Source of the DNA: Streptomyces halstedii
Lineage (GTDB): Bacteria; Actinomycetota; Actinomycetes; Streptomycetales; Streptomycetaceae
Length of the DNA: 64,000 bases
Reading direction: 5' to 3'
NCBI GenBank assembly: GCA_000720535.1
Contig: JOAZ01000010.1
Coordinates: forward strand, 124,001-188,000
Below the pieces are notes generated by a model. That model was given only the letters and a program-made list of their open reading frames with translations, did no database searches and was not told the origin of the DNA. The first letter of the stretch is position 1, and each line of letters opens with the position of its first letter. Made by a program: the position numbers and the translations under genes. Positions 23,731 to 32,827 of this stretch are shown here, one piece after another.

Positions 23731-24471
23731 ATGACGACGACGACCTCGCCCCAGGGGCGTACCGAAATGCTCAGGCCGGACCGTATCCCCGTACGCGTCC
23801 TCATCGTGGACGACGAGGCGTCTCTCGCCGAGCTGCTCTCCATGGCCCTGCGCTACGAGGGGTGGGAGGTGCGCAGCGCCGGGGACGGGGCAGGTGCCCT
23901 GAGTACGGCGCGTGACTTCCGCCCCGACGCGGTGATCCTCGACGTGATGCTGCCCGACATGGACGGGCTCACCGTGCTGGGCCGGCTGCGGCGGGAGCTG
24001 CCGGACGTGCCGGTGCTGTTCCTGACCGCCCGGGACGCGGTGGAGGACCGTATCGCCGGGCTCACGGCGGGCGGCGACGACTACGTCACCAAGCCGTTCA
24101 GCCTGGAGGAGGTGGTGGCCCGGCTGCGCGGGCTGATCCGCCGCTCGGGGACGGCCACCGCCCGCAGCGAGTCGACCCTCGTCGTCGGCGACCTGGTCCT
24201 GGACGAGGACAGCCATGACGTCAGCCGCGACGGCGACTCGATCCACCTCACGGCGACCGAGTTCGAGCTGCTGCGCTTCCTGATGCGCAATCCGCGCCGG
24301 GTGCTCAGCAAGGCGCAGATCCTGGACCGGGTGTGGAACTACGACTTCGGCGGGCAGGCGAACGTCGTCGAGCTGTACATCTCGTATCTGCGCAAGAAGA
24401 TCGACGCGGGGCGCAGCCCCATGATCCACACCCGGCGCGGGGCGGGGTACCTGATCAAGCCCGGTGAGTGA
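23731..24471 (+). CDS. OmpR-family response regulator
   Basis: The 246-residue protein has an N-terminal receiver domain with acidic pair Asp27-Asp28, phosphoacceptor Asp71 in VILDVMLPD, a Thr in FLTARD and Lys in VTKPF. A winged-helix DNA-binding domain (about 150-246) has ATEFELLRFLMRNPRRVLSK and YISYLRKKID. It should bind promoter DNA as a phosphorylated dimer. The sensor kinase gene overlaps its end by eight bases. Upstream, TTCACAGG, TCTCACC and TCTCACAG (about 23679-23722) could be direct-repeat sites for autoregulation. Confidence 0.95.
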   Translation: MTTTTSPQGRTEMLRPDRIPVRVLIVDDEASLAELLSMALRYEGWEVRSAGDGAGALSTARDFRPDAVILDVMLPDMDGLTVLGRLRRELPDVPVLFLTARDAVEDRIAGLTAGGDDYVTKPFSLEEVVARLRGLIRRSGTATARSESTLVVGDLVLDEDSHDVSRDGDSIHLTATEFELLRFLMRNPRRVLSKAQILDRVWNYDFGGQANVVELYISYLRKKIDAGRSPMIHTRRGAGYLIKPGE

Positions 24472-26137
24472 CCCCATGGCCGGTACACAGGCGCGGGGCC
24501 GGAGGCCGTGGACGCTGCGGACCCGGCTGGTCGTGTACGCGGTCACGCTCATCGCGGTCGTCGCCACCGTGATCGGTTCGGTCACCACGATCGCCTTCCA
24601 GAGCTACATGTACGGCAAGCTGGACAGCCAGCTGCACGACATCGTCGTACGCACCCAGGTGCACCCGCCGGGCAGCGGCAGCGGCAAGCCCGCACCCGGC
24701 GGGGCCGGTAACGGCGGGGACCCGTTGGACCTCATCGGCACGGGCGGCCAGCCGTTCAAGACGTTCGGCGCCGTCTTTGTGGACGGTTCCGTCACCGAGT
24801 CGAAGGTGATGAAGGCGGGCAGCTCACCGGCGCAGGACCGCACCGTACCGCTGACCGACGCGCAGCAGAGCGCCTTGGAGGCGGCCGGGCTCTCCCCGGA
24901 CGGCGAGGTGCGGGGCGTTGACCTCCCCGGACTCGGCGGGTACCGCGTGGAGGCCGTCCGGGCGAGCAGCGGTACGACCGTCCTCGTCGGCATCCCCACC
25001 GACGAGGTGAGCCGGGCCCTCACCACCCTGATCCTGGTCGAGGTCTGTGTCACCGGCGCCGGGCTGATCGCGGCCGGGATCGCGGGCGCCGCCATGGTCG
25101 GTGTCGCCCTGCGTCCGTTGCGCCGGGTGGCCGCCACCGCGACCCGGGTGTCCCAACTCCCCCTGCACAGCGGCGAGGTCGCCCTCCTGGAACGGGTCCC
25201 CGACGCCGAGGCCGATCCGCGTACCGAGGTCGGGCAGGTCGGCGCGGCCCTCAACCGGATGCTGGGGCACGTCGGTTCGGCCCTGGACGTCCGGCAGAAG
25301 AGCGAGACGCGGGTGCGGCAGTTCGTCGCCGACGCCAGTCATGAACTGCGGACACCGCTCGCCTCGATCCGCGGGTACGCCGAACTGACGCGGCGCGGCC
25401 GGGAGGACCCCGGGCCGGACACCCGGCACGCGCTGGGGCGGATCGAGTCCGAGGCGGAGCGGATGACCGGCATGGTCGAGGACCTGTTGCTCCTGGCCAG
25501 ACTCGACGCCGGTCGGCCGCTCTCCTACGAGAGCACTGATCTCTCACCGCTGGTCGTCGACGCGGTGAGCGACGCCCGCGTGGCCGGCGGCGCGCTGTCG
25601 GTCCGGGAGCCCAGGTCCGAAGGGGCGGAGCCCGGGTCCGAAGGGGCGGAGCCCGGGTCCGGAGGGGCGGAGCCCGCGCACCGCTGGCGGCTGGAGCTGC
25701 CCGAGGTGCCGGCGACCGTACGCGCCGATCCGGCCCGGATCCAGCAGGTCCTCGTCAACCTGCTGGCGAACGCCCGGACGCACACCCCGCCCGGGACGAC
25801 GGTCACCGTCCGGGTGCGGGCGGCGCGCGCCGGCCGGCCCTGGGTGACCCTGGAGGTCCAGGACGACGGGCCGGGTATCCCCGGCGGGCTGCTGCCGCAC
25901 GTCTTCGAGCGGTTCGCACGCGGCGACGCCTCCCGCTCCCGGCAGGCCGGTTCGACCGGCCTCGGGCTGGCCATCGTGCGGGCCGTCGCCGCCGCGCACG
26001 GGGGGCGCGTGGAGGTGCGTTCGGTGCCCGGCGACACGGTGTTCGCGGTCCACCTGCCGGCGGACGCGGTGTACGAGGGCGGCCCCGCGGCCGGACCGGT
26101 CCGCGTTCCGGCCCCGGCGGCGGGCCCGGCCCGGTGA
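24464..26137 (+). CDS. Membrane sensor histidine kinase
   Basis: The 557-residue protein has two membrane spans (about 24-48 and 183-210) enclosing an extracellular sensor of about 130 residues with a Gly/Pro-rich start. HAMP, HisKA (DASHELRTPLASIRG, His293) and HATPase motifs follow (NLLANARTHTPPG, DDGPGIP, GLGLAIV). The H and N boxes are intact. GTG at 24464 overlaps the regulator stop; ATG at 24476 is the alternative start. Between the kinase boxes is a 7-residue repeat, PGSEGAE three times, encoded by a 21-bp tandem repeat. The glycosyltransferase genes downstream are candidate targets. Confidence 0.93.
   Translation: MSDPMAGTQARGRRPWTLRTRLVVYAVTLIAVVATVIGSVTTIAFQSYMYGKLDSQLHDIVVRTQVHPPGSGSGKPAPGGAGNGGDPLDLIGTGGQPFKTFGAVFVDGSVTESKVMKAGSSPAQDRTVPLTDAQQSALEAAGLSPDGEVRGVDLPGLGGYRVEAVRASSGTTVLVGIPTDEVSRALTTLILVEVCVTGAGLIAAGIAGAAMVGVALRPLRRVAATATRVSQLPLHSGEVALLERVPDAEADPRTEVGQVGAALNRMLGHVGSALDVRQKSETRVRQFVADASHELRTPLASIRGYAELTRRGREDPGPDTRHALGRIESEAERMTGMVEDLLLLARLDAGRPLSYESTDLSPLVVDAVSDARVAGGALSVREPRSEGAEPGSEGAEPGSGGAEPAHRWRLELPEVPATVRADPARIQQVLVNLLANARTHTPPGTTVTVRVRAARAGRPWVTLEVQDDGPGIPGGLLPHVFERFARGDASRSRQAGSTGLGLAIVRAVAAAHGGRVEVRSVPGDTVFAVHLPADAVYEGGPAAGPVRVPAPAAGPAR
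25610..25672. repeat. 21-bp in-frame tandem repeat (three copies) in the sensor kinase
   Basis: Copies begin at 25610, 25631 and 25652, differing at one or two bases. They encode PRSEGAE, PGSEGAE and PGSGGAE, a short flexible insert likely to vary in number between strains. Confidence 0.85.
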
Positions 26138-26349
26138 CGCTCCGGCCCGGTGACCCCGCCCACCCCCGATGACGCGCACACCCAGCCCGGCGGCGGCGCC
26201 CAGCCCGGTGGCGCCCACCCCGGCCGCGGGCCCGGCTCCGGGGACGCTCCCGCCCCACTGACCGGCACAACAGCCGCCGCGGCGTACTCACAGCACGGCC
26301 ACAGGCACAGCACACGGGCATGACAGCGGGGTTGGCGAGTGTCGGTGTC

Positions 26350-27654
26350 ATGCAAACCGACACCCCTTGGAGCACCTTGCCGGCCCGGGAACACCTCCTG
26401 GCCGCGGCGGTCGACACGGCCGGTGCTCCCGTACTCGACGTGGTCGTCCCCGTCTACAACGAGGAGAAGGACCTCGAACCCTGCGTGCTCCGCCTGCACG
26501 ACCATCTGTCCCGCACCTTCCCCTACCGCTTCCGGATCACCGTCGCGGACAACGCGAGCACCGACCGCACGCCCCAGGTGGCGGCCCGGCTGGCGGCGGT
26601 GATCCCCGAGGTGCGGTCCTACCGGCTGGAGGAGAAGGGCCGGGGGCGGGCCCTGCGCACGGTCTGGTCGCACTCCGACGCCCCGGTCCTCGCCTACATG
26701 GACGTCGATCTCTCGACCGACCTCAACGCGCTCCTGCCACTGGTCGCACCGCTGATCTCCGGCCACTCGGACCTCGCCATCGGCTCGCGGCTGGCCCGTA
26801 GTTCGCGGGTGGTGCGGGGGTCGAAGCGGGAGTTCATCTCGCGGTCGTACAACCTCATCCTGCGCTCCTCGCTGGCCGCCCGGTTCAGCGACGCCCAGTG
26901 CGGGTTCAAGGCGATACGGCGTGAGGTCGCCGAGCGGCTGCTGCCGATGGTCGAGGACACCGGCTGGTTCTTCGACACCGAGATGCTGGTGCTCGCGGAG
27001 CGGGCCGGGCTGCGCATCCACGAGGTGCCGGTCGACTGGGTCGACGACCCCGACTCCACCGTGCACCTCGTGCGGACCGCCACGGACGACCTCAAGGGCG
27101 TGTGGCGGGTCGGCCGGGCGCTGGCCACCGGCGCGCTGCCGCTGGACCGGCTGGCGCGGCCCTTCGGTGACGACCCGCGCGACCGCGCCGTACCGGGGGT
27201 GCCGGGCGGACTGGCCCGGCAGGTGGTCGGCTTCTGCGTGGTGGGTGTGCTCTCCACGCTGGTCTACCTCGCCCTGTACTCCCTCTTCCGGCTGGGCGCC
27301 GGTCCGCAGATCGCCAACGGCGCGGCCCTGCTGGTCTCCGCCGTCGCCAACACGGCGGCCAACCGGAGGCTCACCTTCGGCGTACGCGGGAGGGGCGGGT
27401 CCGTACGCCACCAGGCGCAGGGGCTCGTCGTCTTCGCCATCGGTCTCGCGCTCACCAGCGGTTCGCTCGCGGCCCTGGGGGCGGCCTCCGGGTCGCCGTC
27501 GCACGGGACGGAACTGGCCGTGCTGATCGCGGCGAACCTCGCGGCGACGGTGCTGCGGTTCCTGCTCTTCCGCGCCTGGGTCTTCCCCGACCGGCGTACC
27601 GACCCGACCGGCGCCCGGCCGGGTGCCGCCACCGAACCGAGGGACGTGCGATGA
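26350..27654 (+). CDS. Bifunctional GT2 glycosyltransferase / GtrA membrane protein
   Basis: The protein is about 434 residues. The N-terminal GT2 domain (about 30-255) has DVVVPVYNEEKDLEPCV, the substrate DXD in YMDVDLS and a C-terminal VEDTGWFFDTEMLVLAERAG block. It resembles dolichyl/polyprenyl-phosphate sugar synthases. The C-terminal part (about 295-420) has about four membrane helices of the GtrA type (RQVVGFCVVGVLSTLVYLAL). The fusion would make a polyprenyl-phosphate sugar and move it across the membrane. Its stop overlaps the start of the next gene (ATGA). ATG at 26350 was chosen over ATG at 26320; neither has a strong ribosome-binding site. Confidence 0.88.
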   Translation: MQTDTPWSTLPAREHLLAAAVDTAGAPVLDVVVPVYNEEKDLEPCVLRLHDHLSRTFPYRFRITVADNASTDRTPQVAARLAAVIPEVRSYRLEEKGRGRALRTVWSHSDAPVLAYMDVDLSTDLNALLPLVAPLISGHSDLAIGSRLARSSRVVRGSKREFISRSYNLILRSSLAARFSDAQCGFKAIRREVAERLLPMVEDTGWFFDTEMLVLAERAGLRIHEVPVDWVDDPDSTVHLVRTATDDLKGVWRVGRALATGALPLDRLARPFGDDPRDRAVPGVPGGLARQVVGFCVVGVLSTLVYLALYSLFRLGAGPQIANGAALLVSAVANTAANRRLTFGVRGRGGSVRHQAQGLVVFAIGLALTSGSLAALGAASGSPSHGTELAVLIAANLAATVLRFLLFRAWVFPDRRTDPTGARPGAATEPRDVR

Positions 27655-29861
27655 CCGCCGCCACCCACTCCGACCCGCTCGCGGCACCACGGGCGAGGCA
27701 CGGGCACGGCCGTCCCGCGCGGTCGCTGCCGCGACGCGTCTGGCGCGGCAGGCCCGAGGACCCGCGCTGGGCGCGACCCGCGTTCCTCGCCCTGCTGCTG
27801 GTCATCGGACTCGCCTACCTGTGGAACCTCGGTGCCTCGGGGTACGCGAACTCCTTCTACTCCGCCGCCGTCCAGGCGGGCAGCCAGAGCTGGAAGGCCT
27901 TCTTCTTCGGCTCGCTGGACGCCGCGAACGCCATCACCGTCGACAAGCCCCCGGCCACGCTCTGGCCGATGGCCCTCTCGGTACGGGTCTTCGGGCTGAG
28001 CTCCTGGGCGATCCTGGCCCCGCAGGTGGTCATGGGGGTCGCCACGGCCGGGGTCCTGTACGGAGCCGTACGCCGCCGCTTCGGCGCGGGTGCCGGGCTG
28101 ATCGCCATGTCGGTCTTCGCGCTGACGCCGGTCGCCGCGCTGATGTTCCGGTTCAACAACCCGGACGCGCTCCTCGCCCTGCTGATGACGGTGACCGTCT
28201 ACTGCGTGCTGCGGGCCCTGGAGGGCGGCCGGACGGCGTGGCTGGTGTGGGCGGGTGTCGCGGTGGGGCTCGCGTTCCTGTCGAAGACCTTGCAGGCGTT
28301 CCTGATCCTGCCGCCGCTGGCCCTGCTGTACGCGCTGTGCGCCCCGGTGTCCGTGCGGAAGCGTTTCGGGCAACTCGGTCTGTCCGCGCTGGCCGTGGTC
28401 GTCTCCGGCGGCTGGTGGGTGGCGCTCGTGGAGCTGTGGCCCGCGTCCTCCCGCCCGTACATCGGCGGCTCGCAGAACAACTCCTTCCTGGAACTCACCT
28501 TCGGCTACAACGGACTCGGCCGGATCAACGGTGAGGAGACCGGAAGCGTCGGTGGCGGTGGAGGCCAGGGGGGCGGCTGGGGCGAGACCGGCGTCGGCCG
28601 GATGTTCAACTCCGAGATCGGCGGCCAGATCTCCTGGCTGCTGCCCGCCGCGCTGCTGCTGCTCGTGGCCGGAACCGTCCTGACCTGGCGGGCGAAGCGG
28701 ACCGACACCGCGCGGGCCGCGTTCCTCGCCTGGGGCGGTTCGCTGCTGATGACGGCCTTCGTCTTCAGTTTCATGGCGGGGATCTTCCACCAGTACTACA
28801 CGGTGGCCCTGGCGCCCTACATCGCGGCGCTGACCGGCATGGGAGCCGCGGTCCTGTGGGAGGAGCGGTCCCGGTGGTGGGCGGGGGCCGTCCTCGGCGG
28901 GACGGTCGCGGTGACGGCCGTGTGGGCGTACGTCCTGCTGGGGCGCACCCCGGACCACCTCCCCTGGCTGCGCTGGGCCGTGCTGATCGGCGGAGCGGTG
29001 GCCGCGGTGGGGCTGCTGCTCGCCGCACGGCTGGGGCGGACGTCGCTGCTGGGCGTGGTGGGGCTGGGGCTGGCGGCGTCGCTGGCCGGGCCGACGGCGT
29101 ACACGCTCAGCACGCTGAACACCGGGCACCAGGGCTCCATCGTCACCGCCGGACCGTCCGGCGCGAGCATGGGCGGACCCGGCGGCGGCCGGGGCGGCGG
29201 GCCCGGTGGGGGAGGCGGGCAGCCGCCCGGCCAGGGCACCGGACAGGGCACCGGACAGGGCGGTCCGGGCCAGGCGACGGGCAACACCCAGGGCGCCCCG
29301 CCCGGCGGCCAGGGCCAGGACGGCCAGGGCCAGGACGGGCAGAGTCAGGACGGCCAGGGTCAGAACCAGCAGGGCCAGAACCAGCAGGGCCAGGCGCCCG
29401 GGGGTGGCACGCCGGGGACCGGTGGCATGCCCGGCGGTGGCATGGGCGAAGGCGGCCCCGGCGGGGGAGGCGGCGGTATGGGCGGCCTGCTCGGCGGTTC
29501 GTCCGTCAGCTCCGAGGCCACGACGCTGCTCGGCCAGGACTCCGACGCCTACACCTGGGTCGCCGCGGCCATCGGCTCGCAGAACGCCGCGAGCTACCAA
29601 CTCGCCACCGGCGACCCCGTGATGGCGATCGGCGGCTTCAACGGCAGCGACCCGTCACCCACGCTCGCCCAGTTCAAGCGGTACGTGACGGACGGGAAGA
29701 TCCACTACTTCGTGTCGGGAGGAGGCATGGGCGGCGGTGGCGGCATGGGCTCCGAGGGCACCTCGTCCCAGATCTCGGCCTGGGTGGAGGAGAACTTCAC
29801 GGAGGTCACCGCCGGAAGCGCGACCTTCTACGACCTCACCCGGCCGGTGACCGACTCCTGA
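27651..29861 (+). CDS. ArnT/PMT-like polyprenyl-sugar glycosyltransferase (GT39/83 type)
   Basis: The 736-residue integral membrane protein has about 10-12 spans. The early luminal loop GYANSFYSAAVQAGSQSW and the lipid-proximal VDKPPATLWPMALSVRVFG match ArnT/PMT_2-type transferases that use polyprenyl-phosphate sugars. A Gly/Gln-rich insertion (about 500-620, repeated GQDGQ and NQQGQ units) separates the membrane part from a C-terminal extracellular domain (VSSEATTLLGQDSDAYTWV to the end). It is coupled to the GT2-GtrA gene that probably makes its donor. The acceptor, a wall polymer or a protein, is unknown. The Gly-rich NGEETGSVGGGGGQGGGWGE loop is also odd. Confidence 0.88.
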   Translation: MTAATHSDPLAAPRARHGHGRPARSLPRRVWRGRPEDPRWARPAFLALLLVIGLAYLWNLGASGYANSFYSAAVQAGSQSWKAFFFGSLDAANAITVDKPPATLWPMALSVRVFGLSSWAILAPQVVMGVATAGVLYGAVRRRFGAGAGLIAMSVFALTPVAALMFRFNNPDALLALLMTVTVYCVLRALEGGRTAWLVWAGVAVGLAFLSKTLQAFLILPPLALLYALCAPVSVRKRFGQLGLSALAVVVSGGWWVALVELWPASSRPYIGGSQNNSFLELTFGYNGLGRINGEETGSVGGGGGQGGGWGETGVGRMFNSEIGGQISWLLPAALLLLVAGTVLTWRAKRTDTARAAFLAWGGSLLMTAFVFSFMAGIFHQYYTVALAPYIAALTGMGAAVLWEERSRWWAGAVLGGTVAVTAVWAYVLLGRTPDHLPWLRWAVLIGGAVAAVGLLLAARLGRTSLLGVVGLGLAASLAGPTAYTLSTLNTGHQGSIVTAGPSGASMGGPGGGRGGGPGGGGGQPPGQGTGQGTGQGGPGQATGNTQGAPPGGQGQDGQGQDGQSQDGQGQNQQGQNQQGQAPGGGTPGTGGMPGGGMGEGGPGGGGGGMGGLLGGSSVSSEATTLLGQDSDAYTWVAAAIGSQNAASYQLATGDPVMAIGGFNGSDPSPTLAQFKRYVTDGKIHYFVSGGGMGGGGGMGSEGTSSQISAWVEENFTEVTAGSATFYDLTRPVTDS

Positions 29862-29890
29862 GGGCCGGACCGCCCGGGAGGTGACCGCCC

Positions 29891-30781
29891 TCAGGCGGCA
29901 CCGACGGCACCGTTCCCACGCAACAGTTCCAGATCGGCGACGAGCGGGCGGTGGTCCGAGGCGAGGGTCTCGGCCACCGCCGCTCCGCGTACCCGCACGG
30001 CCCTGGCCCCCGGCCCGCCCGCCTTCGACACCGCGACGAAGTCGATCCGGTTCACCGGGTCCTGCGCGGGGAACGTCGGCGCTCCGGGGTCGGCATCCGT
30101 CAGCTCCCGCCAGAGCGGGGCCAGTTCGGGCGCGTCGGGCGTCGCGTTGAAGTCGCCCAGCAGGATCTTGTGCCCCCGGTCCTCCCCCATGATCCGCCGG
30201 GTCTCGGCGACCTGGGTGATCCGTACGGACGGGTCGGCGCGGTAGTCCAGATGCGTCACATACACGTGCACCGGCAGTCCCCGCACCCGCAGCAGGACCT
30301 CTCCGAAGCCCGGAGCGGGCGCCGGCACCGGGTCCGGGTCCTGGGTGGACAGCCGGGTGATCTCGTGGTTCTCGGCGGCCAGGATCCGGTGGCGGGACAG
30401 CACCGCGACGCCGAACTCGCGCCGGGGCTCGCCCACCGCCACCGGGTCCAGGCTGTAGATCGGCGCGAACGACACCCGCATGTGCAGCCGTTCGGCGAGC
30501 TCGGTGGCCAGGGCGCGCCATTCGCTGCGCGCGCCCCAGTGCGCGTCCACCTCCTGAAGGCCGATCACATCCGGGTCCAGCGCGCGGAGTTGCGCCACCT
30601 GTCGGTCCAGGTCGAAGACGTTGTCCATGCCCGCCCCGGCGTGGATGTTGTACGTGGCGACCCGGAGCGGCACGGAACGGCCCCGGCCCGCGCCCTCCAC
30701 GGCCCCCGCCGGCGGCCCGAACGCCGTCGCTGTGAGACCCGCCGCGATCAGTACGCCCACCGTGCGACGCCGCAGAGACAT
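29891..30781 (-). CDS. Secreted endonuclease/exonuclease/phosphatase-family protein
   Basis: The 296-residue precursor has a signal peptide (MSLRRRTVGVLIAAGLTATA, then FGPPAGAVEG). Family motifs are RVATYNIHAG, LQEVDAH (metal Glu), YVTHLDYR, LLGDFNATPD (Asp/Asn pair), NRIDFVAVS and the catalytic His in SDHRPLVADL. All residues of the DNase I-like active site are present. Substrates in this fold range from DNA to phosphoinositides; an extracellular phosphodiesterase is the safe description. GGAGTGAC precedes the ATG. It is divergent from the DHA2 pump, with palindromic operator sequence between them. Confidence 0.88.
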   Translation of the reverse strand: MSLRRRTVGVLIAAGLTATAFGPPAGAVEGAGRGRSVPLRVATYNIHAGAGMDNVFDLDRQVAQLRALDPDVIGLQEVDAHWGARSEWRALATELAERLHMRVSFAPIYSLDPVAVGEPRREFGVAVLSRHRILAAENHEITRLSTQDPDPVPAPAPGFGEVLLRVRGLPVHVYVTHLDYRADPSVRITQVAETRRIMGEDRGHKILLGDFNATPDAPELAPLWRELTDADPGAPTFPAQDPVNRIDFVAVSKAGGPGARAVRVRGAAVAETLASDHRPLVADLELLRGNGAVGAA

Positions 30782-30875
30782 GTCACTCCACTCATCCGCC
30801 CACCGCCGGGCGGCCGCCCGGCGCGCGCCGGGAGAGCTACCCGCGACGGCCTCGCCGGTAAACGAGTAAACGAGT

Positions 30876-30928
30876 TGTACGGCGTAGAGGGTTGCCATAC
30901 GCTGTACAGGAATTTTCCCGTACAGCGT
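30876..30928. promoter_or_regulatory. Operator cluster between endonuclease and efflux genes
   Basis: ACGCTGTAC (30899-30907) is repeated in inverted form as GTACAGCGT (30920-30928) across a 12-bp spacer. A further related half site, TGTACGGCGTA, lies at about 30876-30886 in opposite orientation. The arrangement suits a TetR-type dimer, and the tetR gene downstream of the pump is the likely source. Confidence 0.6.
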
Positions 30929-31070
30929 ACAAGGGTCGGTGCCCGGGGTGTCCGGGGCGTACAAGAGCGTCCGGAGCACCCAGGGCGGACAAGAGCACCC
31001 GGGGCGTCCGGAACGCCTTGGGTGCCCGGAGTGTCGAAAGCGCCCAGCGCGCCCGTGATCAGGAGCCCCT

Positions 31071-32720
31071 ATGACAGCCACCGCCGCCGAGCGGCACGAC
31101 CTCGCCCCTGGGGGCGGCCATCCCCAGCGCTGGCTGATCCTCGGTGTCATCTGCCTCGCCCAGCTCACCGTGCTGCTGGACAACACCGTCCTCAACGTCG
31201 CGATCCCCTCCCTCACCAGGGAGTTGGGCGCCTCCACCGCCGACGTGCAGTGGATGATCAACGCCTACTCGCTCGTCCAGTCGGGCCTGCTGCTCACGGC
31301 GGGCAGCGCCTCCGACCGCTACGGCCGCAAGAAGATGCTGGTGACCGGCCTCGTCCTGTTCGGCATCGGTTCGCTGGCGGCCGGACTCGCCCAGTCCTCC
31401 GGGCAGTTGATCGCCGCCCGCGCCGGCATGGGGGTCGGTGGCGCGCTGCTGCTGACGACGACCCTCGCCGTCGTCGTCCAGATCTTCGACGCCGCCGAAC
31501 GCGTCAAGGCGATCGGCATCTGGTCCACCGTCAGCTCGCTCGGGTTCGCGGCGGGCCCGCTGCTCGGCGGGGTGATGCTCGACCACTTCTGGTGGGGCGC
31601 GATCTTCCTGGTCAACATCCCCGTGGCGGTGATCGGGCTCGTCGCCGTGGCCCGCCTCGTCCCGGAGTTCAAGAACCCCCGGGGCGACCGGCCCGACCTG
31701 GTGGGTGCCCTGCTCTCCACCGTGGGGATGGCCGCGCTCGTCTACGCGATCATCTCCGGCCCCGGGCACGGCTGGACCTCCGTACACGTCCTGCTGACCG
31801 CCTTCACGGGGGTCGCCGTCCTGGCCGGATTCGTCCTGTGGGAGCTGCACATCCCGTACCCGATGCTGGACATGCGCTTCTTCCGGAACCAGACGTTCGT
31901 CGGCGCGGTCGCGGGCTCCGTCCTCGTCGCCTTCGGCATGGGCGGCTCGCTCTTCCTGCTCACCCAGCACCTCCAGTTCGTGCTGGCGTACGGGCCGCTG
32001 GAGGCCGGGCTGCGTACCGCCCCGCTGGCGCTCACCGTGATCGTGCTCAACCTCGCCGGGCTCGGTGCCCGCCTGGTACCGAAGCTGGGGACGCCCGTCA
32101 CCATCGCCGCCGGGATGAGCCTGCTGGCCGCCGGACTCGCGGCCATCGCGCTGCTCGGGCGGCACACGTACGGCGGCATGGTGGTGGGCCTGGTCGTCAT
32201 GGGGGCGGGCATCGCCCTCGCCATGCCCGCCATGGCCAACGCGATCATGAGCGCCATTCCGCCGGAGCGGGCGGGCACCGGCGCCGGGGTCAACGGCACG
32301 CTGGCCGAGTTCGGCAACGGCCTAGGCGTCGCCGTGCTCGGCGCCGTACTGAACTCACGGTTCGCCACCCTCGTCCCGGCCGCCGTCGGAGCGGCCTCGC
32401 TGCCCGCCGCGCTCGCCGCCGCGCGGGGTGAGGGGGAGCGCCGGCGGATCACGGACGCCTTCGCCGACGGGCTGGCGGCCAGTCAGCTGGTGGGGGCGGC
32501 GGCCGTCCTGGCGGGCGGACTGACGGCGGCCGTGCTGCTGCGCCGGGCGGAGCGCGCCCGAGCGGCCGCGGCACCGGCCCCGGCAACGGACCCGGCACCG
32601 GCCCCGGCACCGGACCCGGCACCGGCACCGGACCTGGCACCGGACCCGGCATCGGCACCGGACCCGGCAACGGACCCGGCACCGGCTCCGGCGGACCCGG
32701 GGTCTGAGCAGCGGGCATAG
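31071..32720 (+). CDS. DHA2-family MFS drug:H+ antiporter (EmrB/QacA type)
   Basis: The 549-residue protein has about 14 membrane spans. Motif D1 is LDNTVLNVAIPSLTRELGAS, motif A is GSASDRYGRKKML and motif C is GPLLGGVMLD. Such antiporters export lipophilic drugs using the proton gradient. A Pro/Ala/Asp repeat tail (about 500-549, PAPAPDPA-like) is encoded by a simple GC-rich repeat and is probably disordered in the cytoplasm. The operator cluster at 30876-30928 precedes it, and a TetR gene follows about 107 bases later, a standard efflux/repressor pairing. The drug is not known. Confidence 0.92.
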   Translation: MTATAAERHDLAPGGGHPQRWLILGVICLAQLTVLLDNTVLNVAIPSLTRELGASTADVQWMINAYSLVQSGLLLTAGSASDRYGRKKMLVTGLVLFGIGSLAAGLAQSSGQLIAARAGMGVGGALLLTTTLAVVVQIFDAAERVKAIGIWSTVSSLGFAAGPLLGGVMLDHFWWGAIFLVNIPVAVIGLVAVARLVPEFKNPRGDRPDLVGALLSTVGMAALVYAIISGPGHGWTSVHVLLTAFTGVAVLAGFVLWELHIPYPMLDMRFFRNQTFVGAVAGSVLVAFGMGGSLFLLTQHLQFVLAYGPLEAGLRTAPLALTVIVLNLAGLGARLVPKLGTPVTIAAGMSLLAAGLAAIALLGRHTYGGMVVGLVVMGAGIALAMPAMANAIMSAIPPERAGTGAGVNGTLAEFGNGLGVAVLGAVLNSRFATLVPAAVGAASLPAALAAARGEGERRRITDAFADGLAASQLVGAAAVLAGGLTAAVLLRRAERARAAAAPAPATDPAPAPAPDPAPAPDLAPDPASAPDPATDPAPAPADPGSEQRA

Positions 32721-32738
32721 CATCGGAGCCGGCACAGG

Positions 32739-32771
32739 GCCGTACGCCGGGTGCCCACCACGGCGTACGGC
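32739..32771. promoter_or_regulatory. Palindrome upstream of tetR (operator and/or hairpin)
   Basis: GCCGTACGCCG (32739-32749) and CGGCGTACGGC (32761-32771) form a perfect 11-bp inverted repeat with 11-bp spacer. The arms share CGGCGTA with the sites near 30880, suggesting autoregulation. It could also act as a terminator for the pump gene. Confidence 0.55.
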
Positions 32772-32827
32772 ACCCGTGGAGACGGACGCCCGACATGTCC
32801 GTACCGTCGGCAGGAGGAGAGCACGCC

